A DNA stretch of 64,000 bases from Bacteroidota bacterium (GTDB taxonomy: Bacteria > Bacteroidota > Bacteroidia > Chitinophagales > Chitinophagaceae): positions 992,001-1,056,000 of the forward strand of contig JADJQP010000001.1 of the NCBI GenBank assembly GCA_016712665.1, in the 5' to 3' direction. A program made the translations under genes and the position numbers. Under the pieces are notes generated by a model. That model saw nothing but the letters and a program-made list of their open reading frames with translations, did not search any database and was not told the DNA's origin. Of the stretch, positions 54,370-64,000 are shown piece after piece. Numbering within the stretch: position 1 is the stretch's first letter; each line of letters begins with the position of its first letter.

Positions 54370-57300
54370 GTAGCAGGATGAATTTGGGAGAAACTCCTCT
54401 CTTTATTGTATCAGAACATGATACCAGCCTGACTTATTTCTCCTTGTTGCTTTCCAATCATCTTTTGCCGCAGCATGAAGGCTATCGTGAACGAGCCCTT
54501 TTGCCCTATGATAATTTTTTTACCAGCCCTTTTTTAAATCACCTGCTTCGGCATGATTGGGACAAGCATACCAGCGCTGAATTGGAAAGTATTATCAGTT
54601 TGCATTTAGAAGAAGGCTTTGATACGAAGCGCTTATACGGCCTTGCACTGAGTATCGAATCTTTTCAAAAATTGAAAGATACCGAATTGCTTTCTAGGGG
54701 ACTGGTACTTTTTATTTATTCTGATTTTATAAGTGTAATAGAGATTGAAAGGAAAGTAGATTCAAAGGATTTGCTATTGCAATTGGAACAACACCAATCG
54801 ATACTATTTTGTAATAACAAACTGGGGCATTTATATGCCAAAGAAGTGATTCATGAATTGAGTCTTTTGTTGAATGCGCAACGAATTGACTCGGAAAAAA
54901 TCAAGTTGCTTGATTTTAATCCTTCAGACTGTGCTCCATATCATCCTTCCTATCACGAGGTCTGCAGAGCAAAGGATACAATCAGTTCCAAATACCTTCG
55001 GAAGCAATCAACAAGTTTTATTCTTTGTCTTGATAAAGAGGTGAATCTACCTACCTTGTCAAATTACCTATCGTCGGTTCTATTATCTAGCAATGAGAAA
55101 ACAAACATCATTTTGATAAGTGAAAGGGGAGATATCTTAAGGAAAGAACTTCCGGAAATATTTTTTTCAGAATTAAATATGCAAATACATAGCACCGAGC
55201 CAAACCTTTCTGCTCAGTTCAATATCTTAATTCGGGAATTGCCAACTGAGTGGATACTAATCGACCATTTGTATCTGCAAGCCGAAGCTACCAAGTGGAA
55301 TGCACTGATAGAAAGTTCGTCGGTTACATTCTTTGGAAAGCTGGGATGGGAGCATGAGTTGACAGAAATTCATTTAAGTGAATTACTTACCAATGAAAAT
55401 CCGGAATATAATATAGGTTTTAAGAAATCTAATTTTGTTGAAATCGAAGGTTTTGATGAGCACATTGCGGATAAAAGAACCTATTGGGATTTGGCCTTGC
55501 GACTGGTAAATCGCAAACAACAAGAAGCCTGGGTTTATACAACAGAATTAGCCATTGCAAAAAAGCCGGAACTGTTTCCGGAAGAATCCATTTCCAATCG
55601 GTACATTATCCAGAAACATGAGGCCTTGCTGCAACATTGTCTCAATGATGTACTACTCAGCATCCGTAAAGATAGTGGTCTGACGCATAGCGAATTGAAA
55701 GAAATGCAGCACAAGGTGAGTTCTCTCAATCTGTTGTTGATGCATTCTAAGGATGAGCTGAAATCATTGCATTCACTCAATTTGGAATTGCATCATCGTA
55801 TTCAATATTTGGAGAATAATTGGTATCAAAAGATAATTCGGAAAGTTCGTCGTATCAAAAAGATATTCTTTAAGAAGAAGTCGCCAGGTACCGGTACTCT
55901 GAAACGGATATGGCTTGCATTTCGATTTTTGTTGAGCAAATCGGGTGTCGGTATTCTGCGAAAAGTCTTTGCAAATTTTTTGAAGCATTTGTTTCTGCTT
56001 ATTGAAAAACGTCCGGTGGAAATTACCTATCTAGATCAACGTAAATCGGATGGCATTCATAATTATCACAATTGGATAATTAATAAACTGGATAAGCAAA
56101 AACTAAAGGAAGCCTATCAGGAGGAGGAACCTAGCATTGGTATTCATCCGCTTATTAGTATCGTAATGCCGGTATACAATCCCCCATTGCGTTACCTTAA
56201 AGAAGCTCTTGAGTCTGTATTGAATCAGAATTATCTCAATTGGCAGCTCTGTATTGCCGACGACCATTCGCCCAATGAAAGGTGAAAAAATTGCTTCGAG
56301 CCTATGCAGTCAAAGACAAACGCATACAAGTTGTCTTCAGATCGGAGAATGGACATATTTCGGCTACCTCCAATTCAGCACTTGAATTGGTAAAAGGGGA
56401 GTATGTTTTATTTATGGATCATGATGACTTAATAACACAAAATTGTTTGTGGGAAGTAGTGAAGGCGATCGATGCAAACCCATCTGCCGACATTATATAT
56501 TCTGATGAAGATAAGTTGGACGAACATCAATTTCATCAAAGCGCTTATTTTAAGCCCGATTGGTCGCCCGATCATCTTCTGGCGAGCAATTATATTGGCC
56601 ATGTTTGTGTCGTCAAGAAATCACTAATCGATACAATTGGCGGATTTCGAATGGGATATGAAGGCAGTCAGGATTATGATTTGCTGCTTCGTGCTACAGA
56701 ACATACAGAGAACATTGTTCATATCCCAAAAGTATTATACCATTGGCGAATACACCAATTATCTGCTGCGGCAGGCGAAGATGTGAAACCCTATGCTTAT
56801 ATTGCTGCTAAGAAAGCACTTGAGGATACTTTAGATAGACGGGGGTTACATGGCAAGGTGCGCTATCTGTCCGGATTAAGAGGGTATCGTATCGATTTTG
56901 AAATTAAAAGGTTCGATAAGGTCAGTATCATCATTCCTACTAAAGATCAAACAGAACTGTTAAAGAATGCGGTGGATTCTATTTTGTCTACAACCAATTA
57001 TTCGAATTATGAGATTTTAATTTTGAATAACAACAGTACTACGAAGGAGTTGGAGAATTTTTTACAGGAATATACAGCCAAGTATCCCGATAAAATTCGA
57101 AGTATAGATGCACATTTTAGTTTCAACTTCTCAAAACTAATGAATATCGGTGTGAAGGAAACCAACGGTGAGTTTATTTTATTTTTAAACAACGATATTG
57201 AGGTGATTGAGCCTGAATGGCTTACTCAGATGGTTGCCTTTGCACAACAAAAACATATAGGTGCGGTGGGCGCTAGGTTGCTCTATCCCGATGATACCAT

Positions 57301-57751
57301 TCAACATGCTGGTGTTATTGTGGGTTTAGGTGGTGTGGCAGGCCATGCCTTTACTGGGTTGTATAAAGATGATCCTGGGTATTTTAACTTGATTCAAACC
57401 GTAAATAATTTTTCTGCTGTCACTGCCGCTTGCTTATTATGCCGAAGAGAAATTTTTGAAGAAGTACACGGGATGGATGAGCAATTTGAGGTAGAATATA
57501 ATGATGTTGATTTTTGTCTGAAAATTATGGAAGCCGGATATTATAATGTGTATATACCACAAGTGGAACTTTATCACTATGAATCGGCTTCGCGTGGCCA
57601 CCCGCATCAGAGTAAACCATCCTATGAAAGACATTTACGTGAGATGGCCTTATTCAAGCAAAAGTGGCAACATATTATTGATAGAGATCCATACTACAAT
57701 CCAAATTTGAATTTAGGAGTGCATGATTTTTCTATGGATTTGAATGCGTAG
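54342..57751 (+). CDS. Giant protein with tandem GT2 glycosyltransferase domains (one frameshift)
   Basis: About 1136 residues after correction. Residues 1 to about 590 are not recognised; they include a partial GT-like stretch, a coiled coil (about 450-490) and a basic patch (KIIRKVRRIKKIFFKKK). From about 600 comes a GT-A domain (ISIVMPVYNPP, LCIADDHS, GEYVLFMDHDD), and from about 850 a second (VSIIIPTKDQTELL, ILILNNNSTTKE, GEFILFLNNDIEV, then GAVGARLLYPDDTIQHAGVIVGLGGVAGH). The A-run at 56278-56280 is one base short; with four it reads SPNEKVKKLLRAY. The likely role is to build or extend the surface glycan. An ATG at 54378 is an equally possible start. Confidence 0.83.
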
Positions 57752-59481
57752 TAGGTGTGGTTAAGTCAGTAGGATTTTGAACCAGCATCGAAAAAAGTAC
57801 AAAACGCTGCAAGGATTCAAAAACAACAATGTCAGGCTTTTCTTGTTCAATCAAGTGATGCATGAAAATGTAATTCCACACAAATACCGTTTCATCAAAC
57901 TGAAGATTAAGGAAGGGAACTAGATAGCTTCCAAAAGAGTCTCTAAACATCAACAATTTTCTCTTTGGGTGCGAGCCGGGAATCGTATTGGAAAACTTGA
58001 GAATCATTTTTGTGGGAATATTATAATCGAGATGTAGGGAAGTATCTACAGGTTTCATCATAATTTCTTTTCTTTTATTGGTGGCATTCAGTCCAATCAT
58101 CGACGATAAGTCGCCCTCTTCACTCTCATCGAAAACACGTAAATCACTGAAATCTTTTACGATAGCATGCATCAATTTTTGATAGCCCTTAAAACCTCCG
58201 AATGTATTCCAATGCGTGTCGGTTTTGTAGTAAACTTCTTTTCTTCTTCGGGCTGCCAACAAGGAGTCAGAAGGGTCAATGAAAAGTGAAGCCACCAAGT
58301 TCCTTTAAATACTTAGCGAGGTAATCTAAGGTATTGTGCCCAAGTCCGTCAATAATTTTTATACGCTTTGGCATATAATCTGGGTAAATTCTTTCTTTAT
58401 TCGGTGGAACCAAAATATAGAATTTAATCCCTCTTTCCTTCAGCCAATTTTGACGGATTAAAAAATTATTGACAATGTATCGAGCCAAATTTGAGTCAAG
58501 GTCCGACATGCGCCGATAATCATTGATAGAACCAATATCATTATAAAAGAACCAACCCTTGTTTCCCATAATTACCTTGTCGAGTAGGGCCGATTCGTTG
58601 AAGACTCTGCTTTGAAAATAGGAATTGATGAAGAAAAAAAGATTGCGAAAGGCAAAGTGTTCCGAAACATGTTTGCTCAGTTCATCCGTATACGTAAAGA
58701 GGGTATTTCGATTAAGTATAGGTCGCTCAGACATCGCACGATTTTCTTTGATATGTAAATCCGGTATGATGTGCCAGATGGAATTGAGACCGGTTACGCC
58801 AAGTATGGCTACTACTGATGGAATCAACAGGGAGCGTGGTTTCCAGCTGAAGTGAAGTTGACATGTTTCTTTGGCATGCTCGGCTTTTGAAAAAATGAAC
58901 AGAAGAAAGCACGACAAAAGAATTGAAATCAGAATCAAAGAAACATTTTGAATTTTATGATATCTTTTGTAAGCAGCGTTCAGTACCTTATCGAGATTTA
59001 ACGTAATGAATGCGTTTTCGTTCTCAGTTTGAAATTCCAAGTAGCTACCGTTCTTGTCTGCCACTTTACATCCATGGGTTGAAATAAGTAATTTACGCAG
59101 GTCTTGACTGCAATTCCACTTGTATATGGTATCTGAATTTGAAAAGTGATGATGTAGTATGGTAAATTGATCAAAGTACAGTGTATTCTTTGCTTGTGCA
59201 AAATGCAGATTTACCGCAGCATATGGAGAGGTTTCAAAATGGCGGAACTTCAGGGGCATAAAAAATTGATTGGCAGGAAGTAGCTTGAAAGAGGTATCTA
59301 CTTTATCTTCGGCCTGCCCGGGATGTTTACATTCCAGCCCGATATTGGTACTTTCAATCGCTTTTAACGAAAGAACCAACTCTAGAGAATGAGGTTGAAG
59401 TTTTTGCAATCCCAGATAAAGAACACAAGAGGACCCGCACAAGAACAGCAAACTCAATAGTATGGAAAGATAGGGTCTCAT
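57732..59481 (-). CDS. AlgJ/AlgX-like SGNH O-acetyltransferase (one frameshift)
   Basis: About 583 residues after correction. An N-terminal membrane helix is followed by a beta-rich region (about 30-190), a second helix and an SGNH-like domain: LHIKENRAMSERPI, NKGWFFYNDIG, FYILVPPNKERIYPDYMP, then YYKTDTHWNTFGG and MFRDSFGSYL. YYKTDTHWN and the D-S pair are signatures of AlgJ/AlgX. One base too many at about 58293-58297 breaks the frame; with it removed the join reads LKELVASLFIDPSD. It would acetylate a glycan in the periplasm with the MBOAT partner encoded 1 bp upstream. Confidence 0.85.
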
Positions 59482-59482
59482 G

Positions 59483-60892
59483 CTAAAATCTGAAATAAAT
59501 GAAGGGATTATAGGTACTGGAAGATAATACGGCTAAGCTCAAAATAAAGAGGAAAACATAGATTATTTCTCTAAACCACTTCAAGTGCATGATCGTCTTG
59601 AACCAAGAAGACTGGTGCACGGGAAAAACAAAAAGTATCGCTATTAAAAAAGTGAACAATACATTTGAACGTAAATAATAGAATGGGTAGTATGCCAGAG
59701 ATGAATAGGTATCGATAAAAAATAATTTTTTTAGGTAGAATTCAATATCAGCAACATGTTCAATTCTAAAAAAGAGCCAAGCAATCACTACAATAAAAAG
59801 CGTATAAAGTTGTGATACCATTCGGGGCATTTTCTCAAGCTTTTTGCCCAAGCCTGCCCGTTCTATTATCAGGAAGAAACCATGAAATAAGCCCCAAATT
59901 AAGTAATTCCAACTGGCGCCATGCCATAAACCTGTTAGAAAGAAAATGATCAACAAGTGTAGATACGTTCTGCCGACACCTTTTTTGTTGCCACCTAAAG
60001 GAATATACACATAATCTCTAAAAAAAGTACTTAAGCTAATATGCCAACGACGCCAGAAATCTTTGATGGAAGTTGCTGAATAAAGGAAATTAAAATTCTC
60101 CAAAAATTCAAATCCCATCACACGGGCCAAGCCTATGGCCATATCAGAGTACCCTGAGAAGTCGTAATAAATTTGTAATGTATAGCAAAGCAATGCTAAC
60201 CAGGTAAGCGAACCGGATACGTGTTTATGTTCTAAGGCAAATATTTGATCGGCAATATTGCCAAGGGTATTTGCGATCAAAACTTTTTTTGCCAATCCGA
60301 TAATAAATCGAACGGTGCCTGAATAAAGCTTTTCGCTATTAATGCTTCTTCCACGTAATTGCGTATCTATATCCTTGTACCGAACGATGGGTCCAGCTAT
60401 CAATTGAGGAAAAAACAGCACATACAATCCAACATTGAGCGGATTGCGAGACACTTCCGCCTCCTTTCTATAAATGTCTGTAATGTAAGTGAGTCCATGA
60501 AATGTAAAAAATGAAATGCCAAGTGGCAGATGGATCATATCGGAGGGACGTAGTGTTGGCACATCTAGCAATGAATGGAGGATATCATTGATAATAAAAT
60601 TGTAGTACTTGAAAAAGATTAGGAGTGAAATATTGATTACAATTCCAACGCCTAGAACTATTTTTTTGATGGCGTCCGATCTGGTATCATGAATCCAGAT
60701 GCCAATAAAATAATTCACCAGAATGGAAAACATTACCAATATGCTGTATTCCTTTTCGCCCCAGAAATAAAACACCAAACTGGCAAAAAACAACACCATG
60801 TTTTGCAGGTAAATGCTTCGTTTTGCCAGTAGGTATAGTAGCAGTACAATGGGTAAGAAGTAGAATAAAAAAATGGGCGAACTGAATACCAT
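59483..60892 (-). CDS. MBOAT-family O-acyltransferase (AlgI-like)
   Basis: 469 residues, about 11 membrane helices. MVFSSPIFLFYFLPIVLLLYLL is the usual AlgI start; HLPLGISFFTFHGLTYITDIYRKE and FPQLIAGPIVRYKDI are family blocks. DFWRRWHISLSTFFRDYVYIPLGGNKKG follows, and LTGLWHGASWNYLIWGLFHG contains the catalytic His. It moves acetyl groups across the inner membrane for the AlgJ-like transferase encoded next to it. Intact. Confidence 0.95.
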   Translation of the reverse strand: MVFSSPIFLFYFLPIVLLLYLLAKRSIYLQNMVLFFASLVFYFWGEKEYSILVMFSILVNYFIGIWIHDTRSDAIKKIVLGVGIVINISLLIFFKYYNFIINDILHSLLDVPTLRPSDMIHLPLGISFFTFHGLTYITDIYRKEAEVSRNPLNVGLYVLFFPQLIAGPIVRYKDIDTQLRGRSINSEKLYSGTVRFIIGLAKKVLIANTLGNIADQIFALEHKHVSGSLTWLALLCYTLQIYYDFSGYSDMAIGLARVMGFEFLENFNFLYSATSIKDFWRRWHISLSTFFRDYVYIPLGGNKKGVGRTYLHLLIIFFLTGLWHGASWNYLIWGLFHGFFLIIERAGLGKKLEKMPRMVSQLYTLFIVVIAWLFFRIEHVADIEFYLKKLFFIDTYSSLAYYPFYYLRSNVLFTFLIAILFVFPVHQSSWFKTIMHLKWFREIIYVFLFILSLAVLSSSTYNPFIYFRF

Positions 60893-60966
60893 ACAATCGT
60901 AAAGGTAGTTTGCAACGGTGTTTTTTACAAACAGAGTTTTGTATTATAAATGATGTCTATAGGAAA

Positions 60967-62827
60967 TTATAGAATACCCTTTCCTTTCAACGCTGCTGCA
61001 ACTGCAATATCCATCACTCGTTCTGCAAAAGGAGCTGATATGGTGTTCAAATGCTCGCTGGCAGCCATGATTTTGTTTTTATCTTTTTCTGAGATAGCAG
61101 TTTGGAGATTCGAAATCGCTCCAGAAGTGGCGTTTTTTTCTTCATCGGATATATGCGCTGCATGTTTGTACATAAAATTTTCGGTGAGTTGCAGCATATT
61201 CTCCGCTTCAGTAATTGCTTCTACAAGCGAACGAGTTTGAATATCTTCTTTGGCATGGGTCAACGAAGCCATTAGCATTTCTTCGACAGCCTCATCAGAT
61301 AGTCCGTATTGCGGCTTTACCTCTATCTGTTGTTCCACACCACTTCGTAATTCAGTGGCTTTTACCTGCAAAATTCCATCGGCATTAATCACAAATTGAA
61401 TATCTATTTTGGGCAAACCTGTGGGCATGCCTGGAATCCCCTGCAAAATAAATTCTGCTAATTTTCTATTGTCCTTAACGAGGTCTCGCTCTCCCTGATA
61501 TACCGATACAATGATGCCGGTTTGTCCATCTTTTTGAGTAGTGTATTGTCTGCCCGCTCTGCATGGAATTTTGTTGTTGCGTGGTATTAATACATCCATC
61601 AATCCGCCCATGGTTTCAATGCCCAAACTCAGCGGGGTCACATCCAGCAGTAATATATCTTTATTATTTCCGGCCAGTATATCAGCTTGAATAGCAGCGC
61701 CCATAGCTACCACTTCGTCAGGATTTACCTGATCGTATAATTCCGTTCCAAAATACGCTTTTACCTGTTGCTTTACATAAGGCACTCTTGTACTGCCGCC
61801 TACCATCACCACACCTGAAATCTCACTTTTTTTGCAAACCGCTATCCTTAAGGGCTTGCTCGCAGCATCGAATGGTTTTGTCCACAAGGGGTTCTATCAG
61901 ATTTTCAAAAGTACCTCTGGATATGGACACGGTCTCCCCCCTGATTTCTGAAGCAAAAAATTCGTTGGAACTTAAATGTTTTTTGGCCGTTTCTGCAGTG
62001 AGTCTGATGGTTTGAAGCAGCTCTTTATTTTCAGATAAAATTTCAAAAGACACCTGCAGTTGCTCCATAAAATGTTGCACTATAATGCCATCAAAATCAT
62101 CACCTCCTAAATACGTATCCCCATTGGTACTCATTACATCAAAAATGCCATCCGTCATTTTTAAAATAGATACATCGAAGGTGCCACCACCTAAGTCATA
62201 TACGGCTATGTTTTGACTGTCGTTTTGTTGTTTGCCAATTCCGTAGGCAAGACTGGCTGCTGTTGGTTCGTTAATGATGCGTAGCACTTCCAAACCTGCC
62301 AGTTTTCCTGCGTCGCGAGTTGCTTGTCGTTGTGCATCATTGAAATAGGCTGGTACGGTTATCACACATTTGCTGATATCCATTTTCAAAACATGCTATG
62401 CTCTGTGTTTCAGTTCTTTTAAAATAAGGGCTGATAAGTCAATAGGACTATAAAAGCGATCGCCAATTTGTATTTGTACCAAACTTTCTTTATTGCTATC
62501 TGATATTTTATAGGGAAGGTTGTTTCCTAGGCTGCTAAGGTCGTTGTAGGATTTTCCCATGAGTCGCTTAATACTATAAATGGTATTGGCTGCATCTGTT
62601 TCCAGAAATGGTTTGGCCTCGTTTCCTACAAGAGTGGTACCGTCCGGTCTGAAATGAATAAGGGATGGTACCAAGGTAGTTTGGTCAATATCCTTCAGTG
62701 CAATCGCTTCATGTGTATCGGGATGTATCATTGCCACCAAACTATTGGTAGTGCCCAAATCAATCCCAACAATGACTTCATCCTTCTGAATCGAACCGGT
62801 GGCGATATTAATAGATATTTTTGCCAT
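60967..62827 (-). CDS. hscA: Hsp70-family chaperone HscA (one nonsense codon, one frameshift)
   Basis: About 620 residues. The N-terminus (MAKISINIATGSIQKDEVIVGIDLGTTNSLVA) is that of HscA, the specialised Hsp70 of iron-sulfur cluster assembly, more than DnaK. Other ATPase motifs: IAVYDLGGGTFDVSIL, VVMVGGSTRVPYVK; substrate domain LLLDVTPLSLGIETMGG. Two lesions: an in-frame TAG at 62396-62398 (plus-strand CTA) where the family has Glu (ELKHRA-E-HVLKMD), and one T too many in 61827-61833 (corrected: SGLQKSEISGVVMVGG). With both repaired the protein is full length. No hscB or isc genes are in the window. Confidence 0.88.
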
Positions 62828-62966
62828 AAATCGTATTAGACCGCAAATGTAAGTTTAAAATTAGAAGTTCTACATCAAGAGGGTTTGATTTGAGCTCAAA
62901 ACCAATTCAATATGAACAAACTATTAAGTAATTGTTTTATTTTGCATTCTTTTACAAACATTCATT

Positions 62967-64000
62967 TTGAAGATTACCCTGATTTATATTGCATTTTTGT
63001 TTCTTTTTTTGGGAAAAAGTATGGCCCAATCATTGGTCAGGGGGCCTTATATGACTATGACCACTACCAATAGTATCATGATTCATTGGCGAACAGACAC
63101 GGCTACCAATAGTCAGGTTAAATATGGTATCAATAAAAACAATCTAAATATAGCAGTCAATACTGCCGCAATGGTGACCGATCATGTGATTAAATTGACC
63201 AATCTCAATCCGGATACCAAGTATTACTACAGTATTGGAACCTCGTTGATTATGTTTCAAGGCGATTCGCAAAACTATTTTCGAACGGCACCCATCTCCT
63301 CCATGACCTATGACAAGCCCATTCGGTTTTGGGCAGTAGGTGATATGGGAAAAAAGACACAGCAGCAGATTAATGTGAGAGAGTCATTTAAAAAGTATGT
63401 TGATACCGAATTTGTAGCCGGTTGGATTCTTTTAGGTGATAATGCGTACGATTATGGCACAGACGCTGAGTATCAGTTAGGTTTTTTTAATTATTATCAA
63501 AACGACCTTACCAAACATATCACCTTATGGCCGTGTTTAGGGAACCACGATTATGCCAATAACTATAACCTTCGCACCAATTATCAAATTCCGTATTTTG
63601 ATATTTTTTCAAATCCCCAAAATGCCGAAATGGGCGGTGTAGCAAGTGGCAATGAACGATACTATTCATATAATTATGGAAATGTCCATTTTATTAACCT
63701 AGATTCGTATGGATTGGAAAATGTAACGGGGACCTATTATGGGCTTGCGGATACCGCTTTTTCACCACAGGTATTATGGCTTAAGTATGATTTGGCGTTT
63801 AATACCTTACCCTGGGTGGTAGTTAGCTTTCACCATCCTCCCTATTGTATGGGTACCCATAATTCGGATGCCGAATATGATTTGGGTCTGATACGAACAA
63901 ATCTGAATCCACTACTTGAAAAGTATAATGTAGACTTGGTATTAAGTGGCCATTGCCACACCTATCAGCGAAGCAATCTGATAAAAAATCACTTTGGGCT
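62967..64000 (+). CDS. Purple acid phosphatase-like metallophosphoesterase, 3' end outside window
   Basis: Open to the end of the window (344 codons). Signal peptide KITLIYIAFLFLFLGKSMAQ after a TTG start at 62967. It then has a fibronectin-III-like N-terminal domain (LVRGPYMTMTTTNSIMIHWRTDT...LNPDTKYYYSIG, about 20-105). The calcineurin-like catalytic domain has the metal ligands in order: D in WAVGDMG, GDNAYDYG, GNHDYAN, SFHHPPYC and SGHCHTYQR. This order is that of PAP-type phosphatases acting on phosphomonoesters outside the cytoplasm. No ATG in frame gives a better N-terminus. Confidence 0.88.
   Translation, partial: MKITLIYIAFLFLFLGKSMAQSLVRGPYMTMTTTNSIMIHWRTDTATNSQVKYGINKNNLNIAVNTAAMVTDHVIKLTNLNPDTKYYYSIGTSLIMFQGDSQNYFRTAPISSMTYDKPIRFWAVGDMGKKTQQQINVRESFKKYVDTEFVAGWILLGDNAYDYGTDAEYQLGFFNYYQNDLTKHITLWPCLGNHDYANNYNLRTNYQIPYFDIFSNPQNAEMGGVASGNERYYSYNYGNVHFINLDSYGLENVTGTYYGLADTAFSPQVLWLKYDLAFNTLPWVVVSFHHPPYCMGTHNSDAEYDLGLIRTNLNPLLEKYNVDLVLSGHCHTYQRSNLIKNHFG

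Noticed and set aside
62396..62398. Pyrrolysine or stop read-through at the amber codon in hscA
   Set aside because: No pyl genes or recoding structure seen, other genes here do use TAG-type stops normally, and the family has plain Glu at this site.

Overview
This window is a 64 kb piece of an AT-rich chromosome from a member of the Bacteroidota. I would guess the Chitinophagales or a nearby environmental lineage. The evidence is the mix of families: type IX secretion C-terminal sorting domains, an IPExxxVDY-family protein, an Omp28-type lipoprotein, BshA of bacillithiol synthesis, a VPS10/BNR beta-propeller exoprotein, many SPII lipoproteins and no clear Shine-Dalgarno sequences. No rRNA, tRNA, CRISPR array or prophage was seen.

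Layout. 1-12 kb: the end of an inward-rectifier K+ channel, cyanophycin synthetase (cphA), a Cys-rich exported peptide, an EamA transporter, groES-groEL, an RCC1-repeat T9SS cargo, an aspartate aminotransferase, a DUF445 protein and cyanophycinase (cphB). 12-22 kb: one minus-strand respiratory complex I operon, nuoA-B-C-D-H-I-J-K-L-M-N. It has no nuoE, nuoF or nuoG, so only the 11-subunit core is encoded here. 22-31 kb: a HEAT-repeat protein, a large lipoprotein, threonine aldolase, a DUF1003 protein and a 1033-residue VPS10-like propeller protein. 30.7-36 kb is accessory: a REP-associated tyrosine transposase (RAYT) inside about 18 palindromic REP hairpins, partly a 152-bp tandem array, then surface proteins, a decayed second RAYT 5' end and a higBA toxin-antitoxin pair. 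36-49 kb: bshA, a second large lipoprotein related to the first, thyA-folA, a CtpA-type protease, an alkyltransferase-like protein, trmB, frr, a sterol-desaturase-type hydroxylase, an Omp28 lipoprotein and an aminoacyl-tRNA-protein transferase homologue. 49-61 kb: a surface-glycan cluster with an O-antigen ligase/polymerase, two GT4 enzymes, an ABC-2 exporter pair, a giant tandem GT2 protein and an AlgJ/AlgI-like O-acetylation pair. 61-64 kb: an HscA-type Hsp70 and the start of a purple-acid-phosphatase-like metallophosphoesterase.

Two themes stand out. First, the RAYT/REP cluster carries two 45-nt pieces that match the last ~15 codons, stop codon included, of the two genes bordering the accessory region (bshA and the VPS10 protein). 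Each piece abuts a REP on its gene-internal side, which suggests that REP activity or recombination captures or duplicates gene tails. Second, at least 19 single-base indels, mostly in homopolymer runs, break otherwise normal genes, including essential ones (groEL, nuoA/L/N, thyA, hscA). This looks like sequencing or assembly error rather than decay, so I annotate the joined genes as single CDSs and say where each shift lies.

Product names rest on motif and family recognition by eye. No database search was run.
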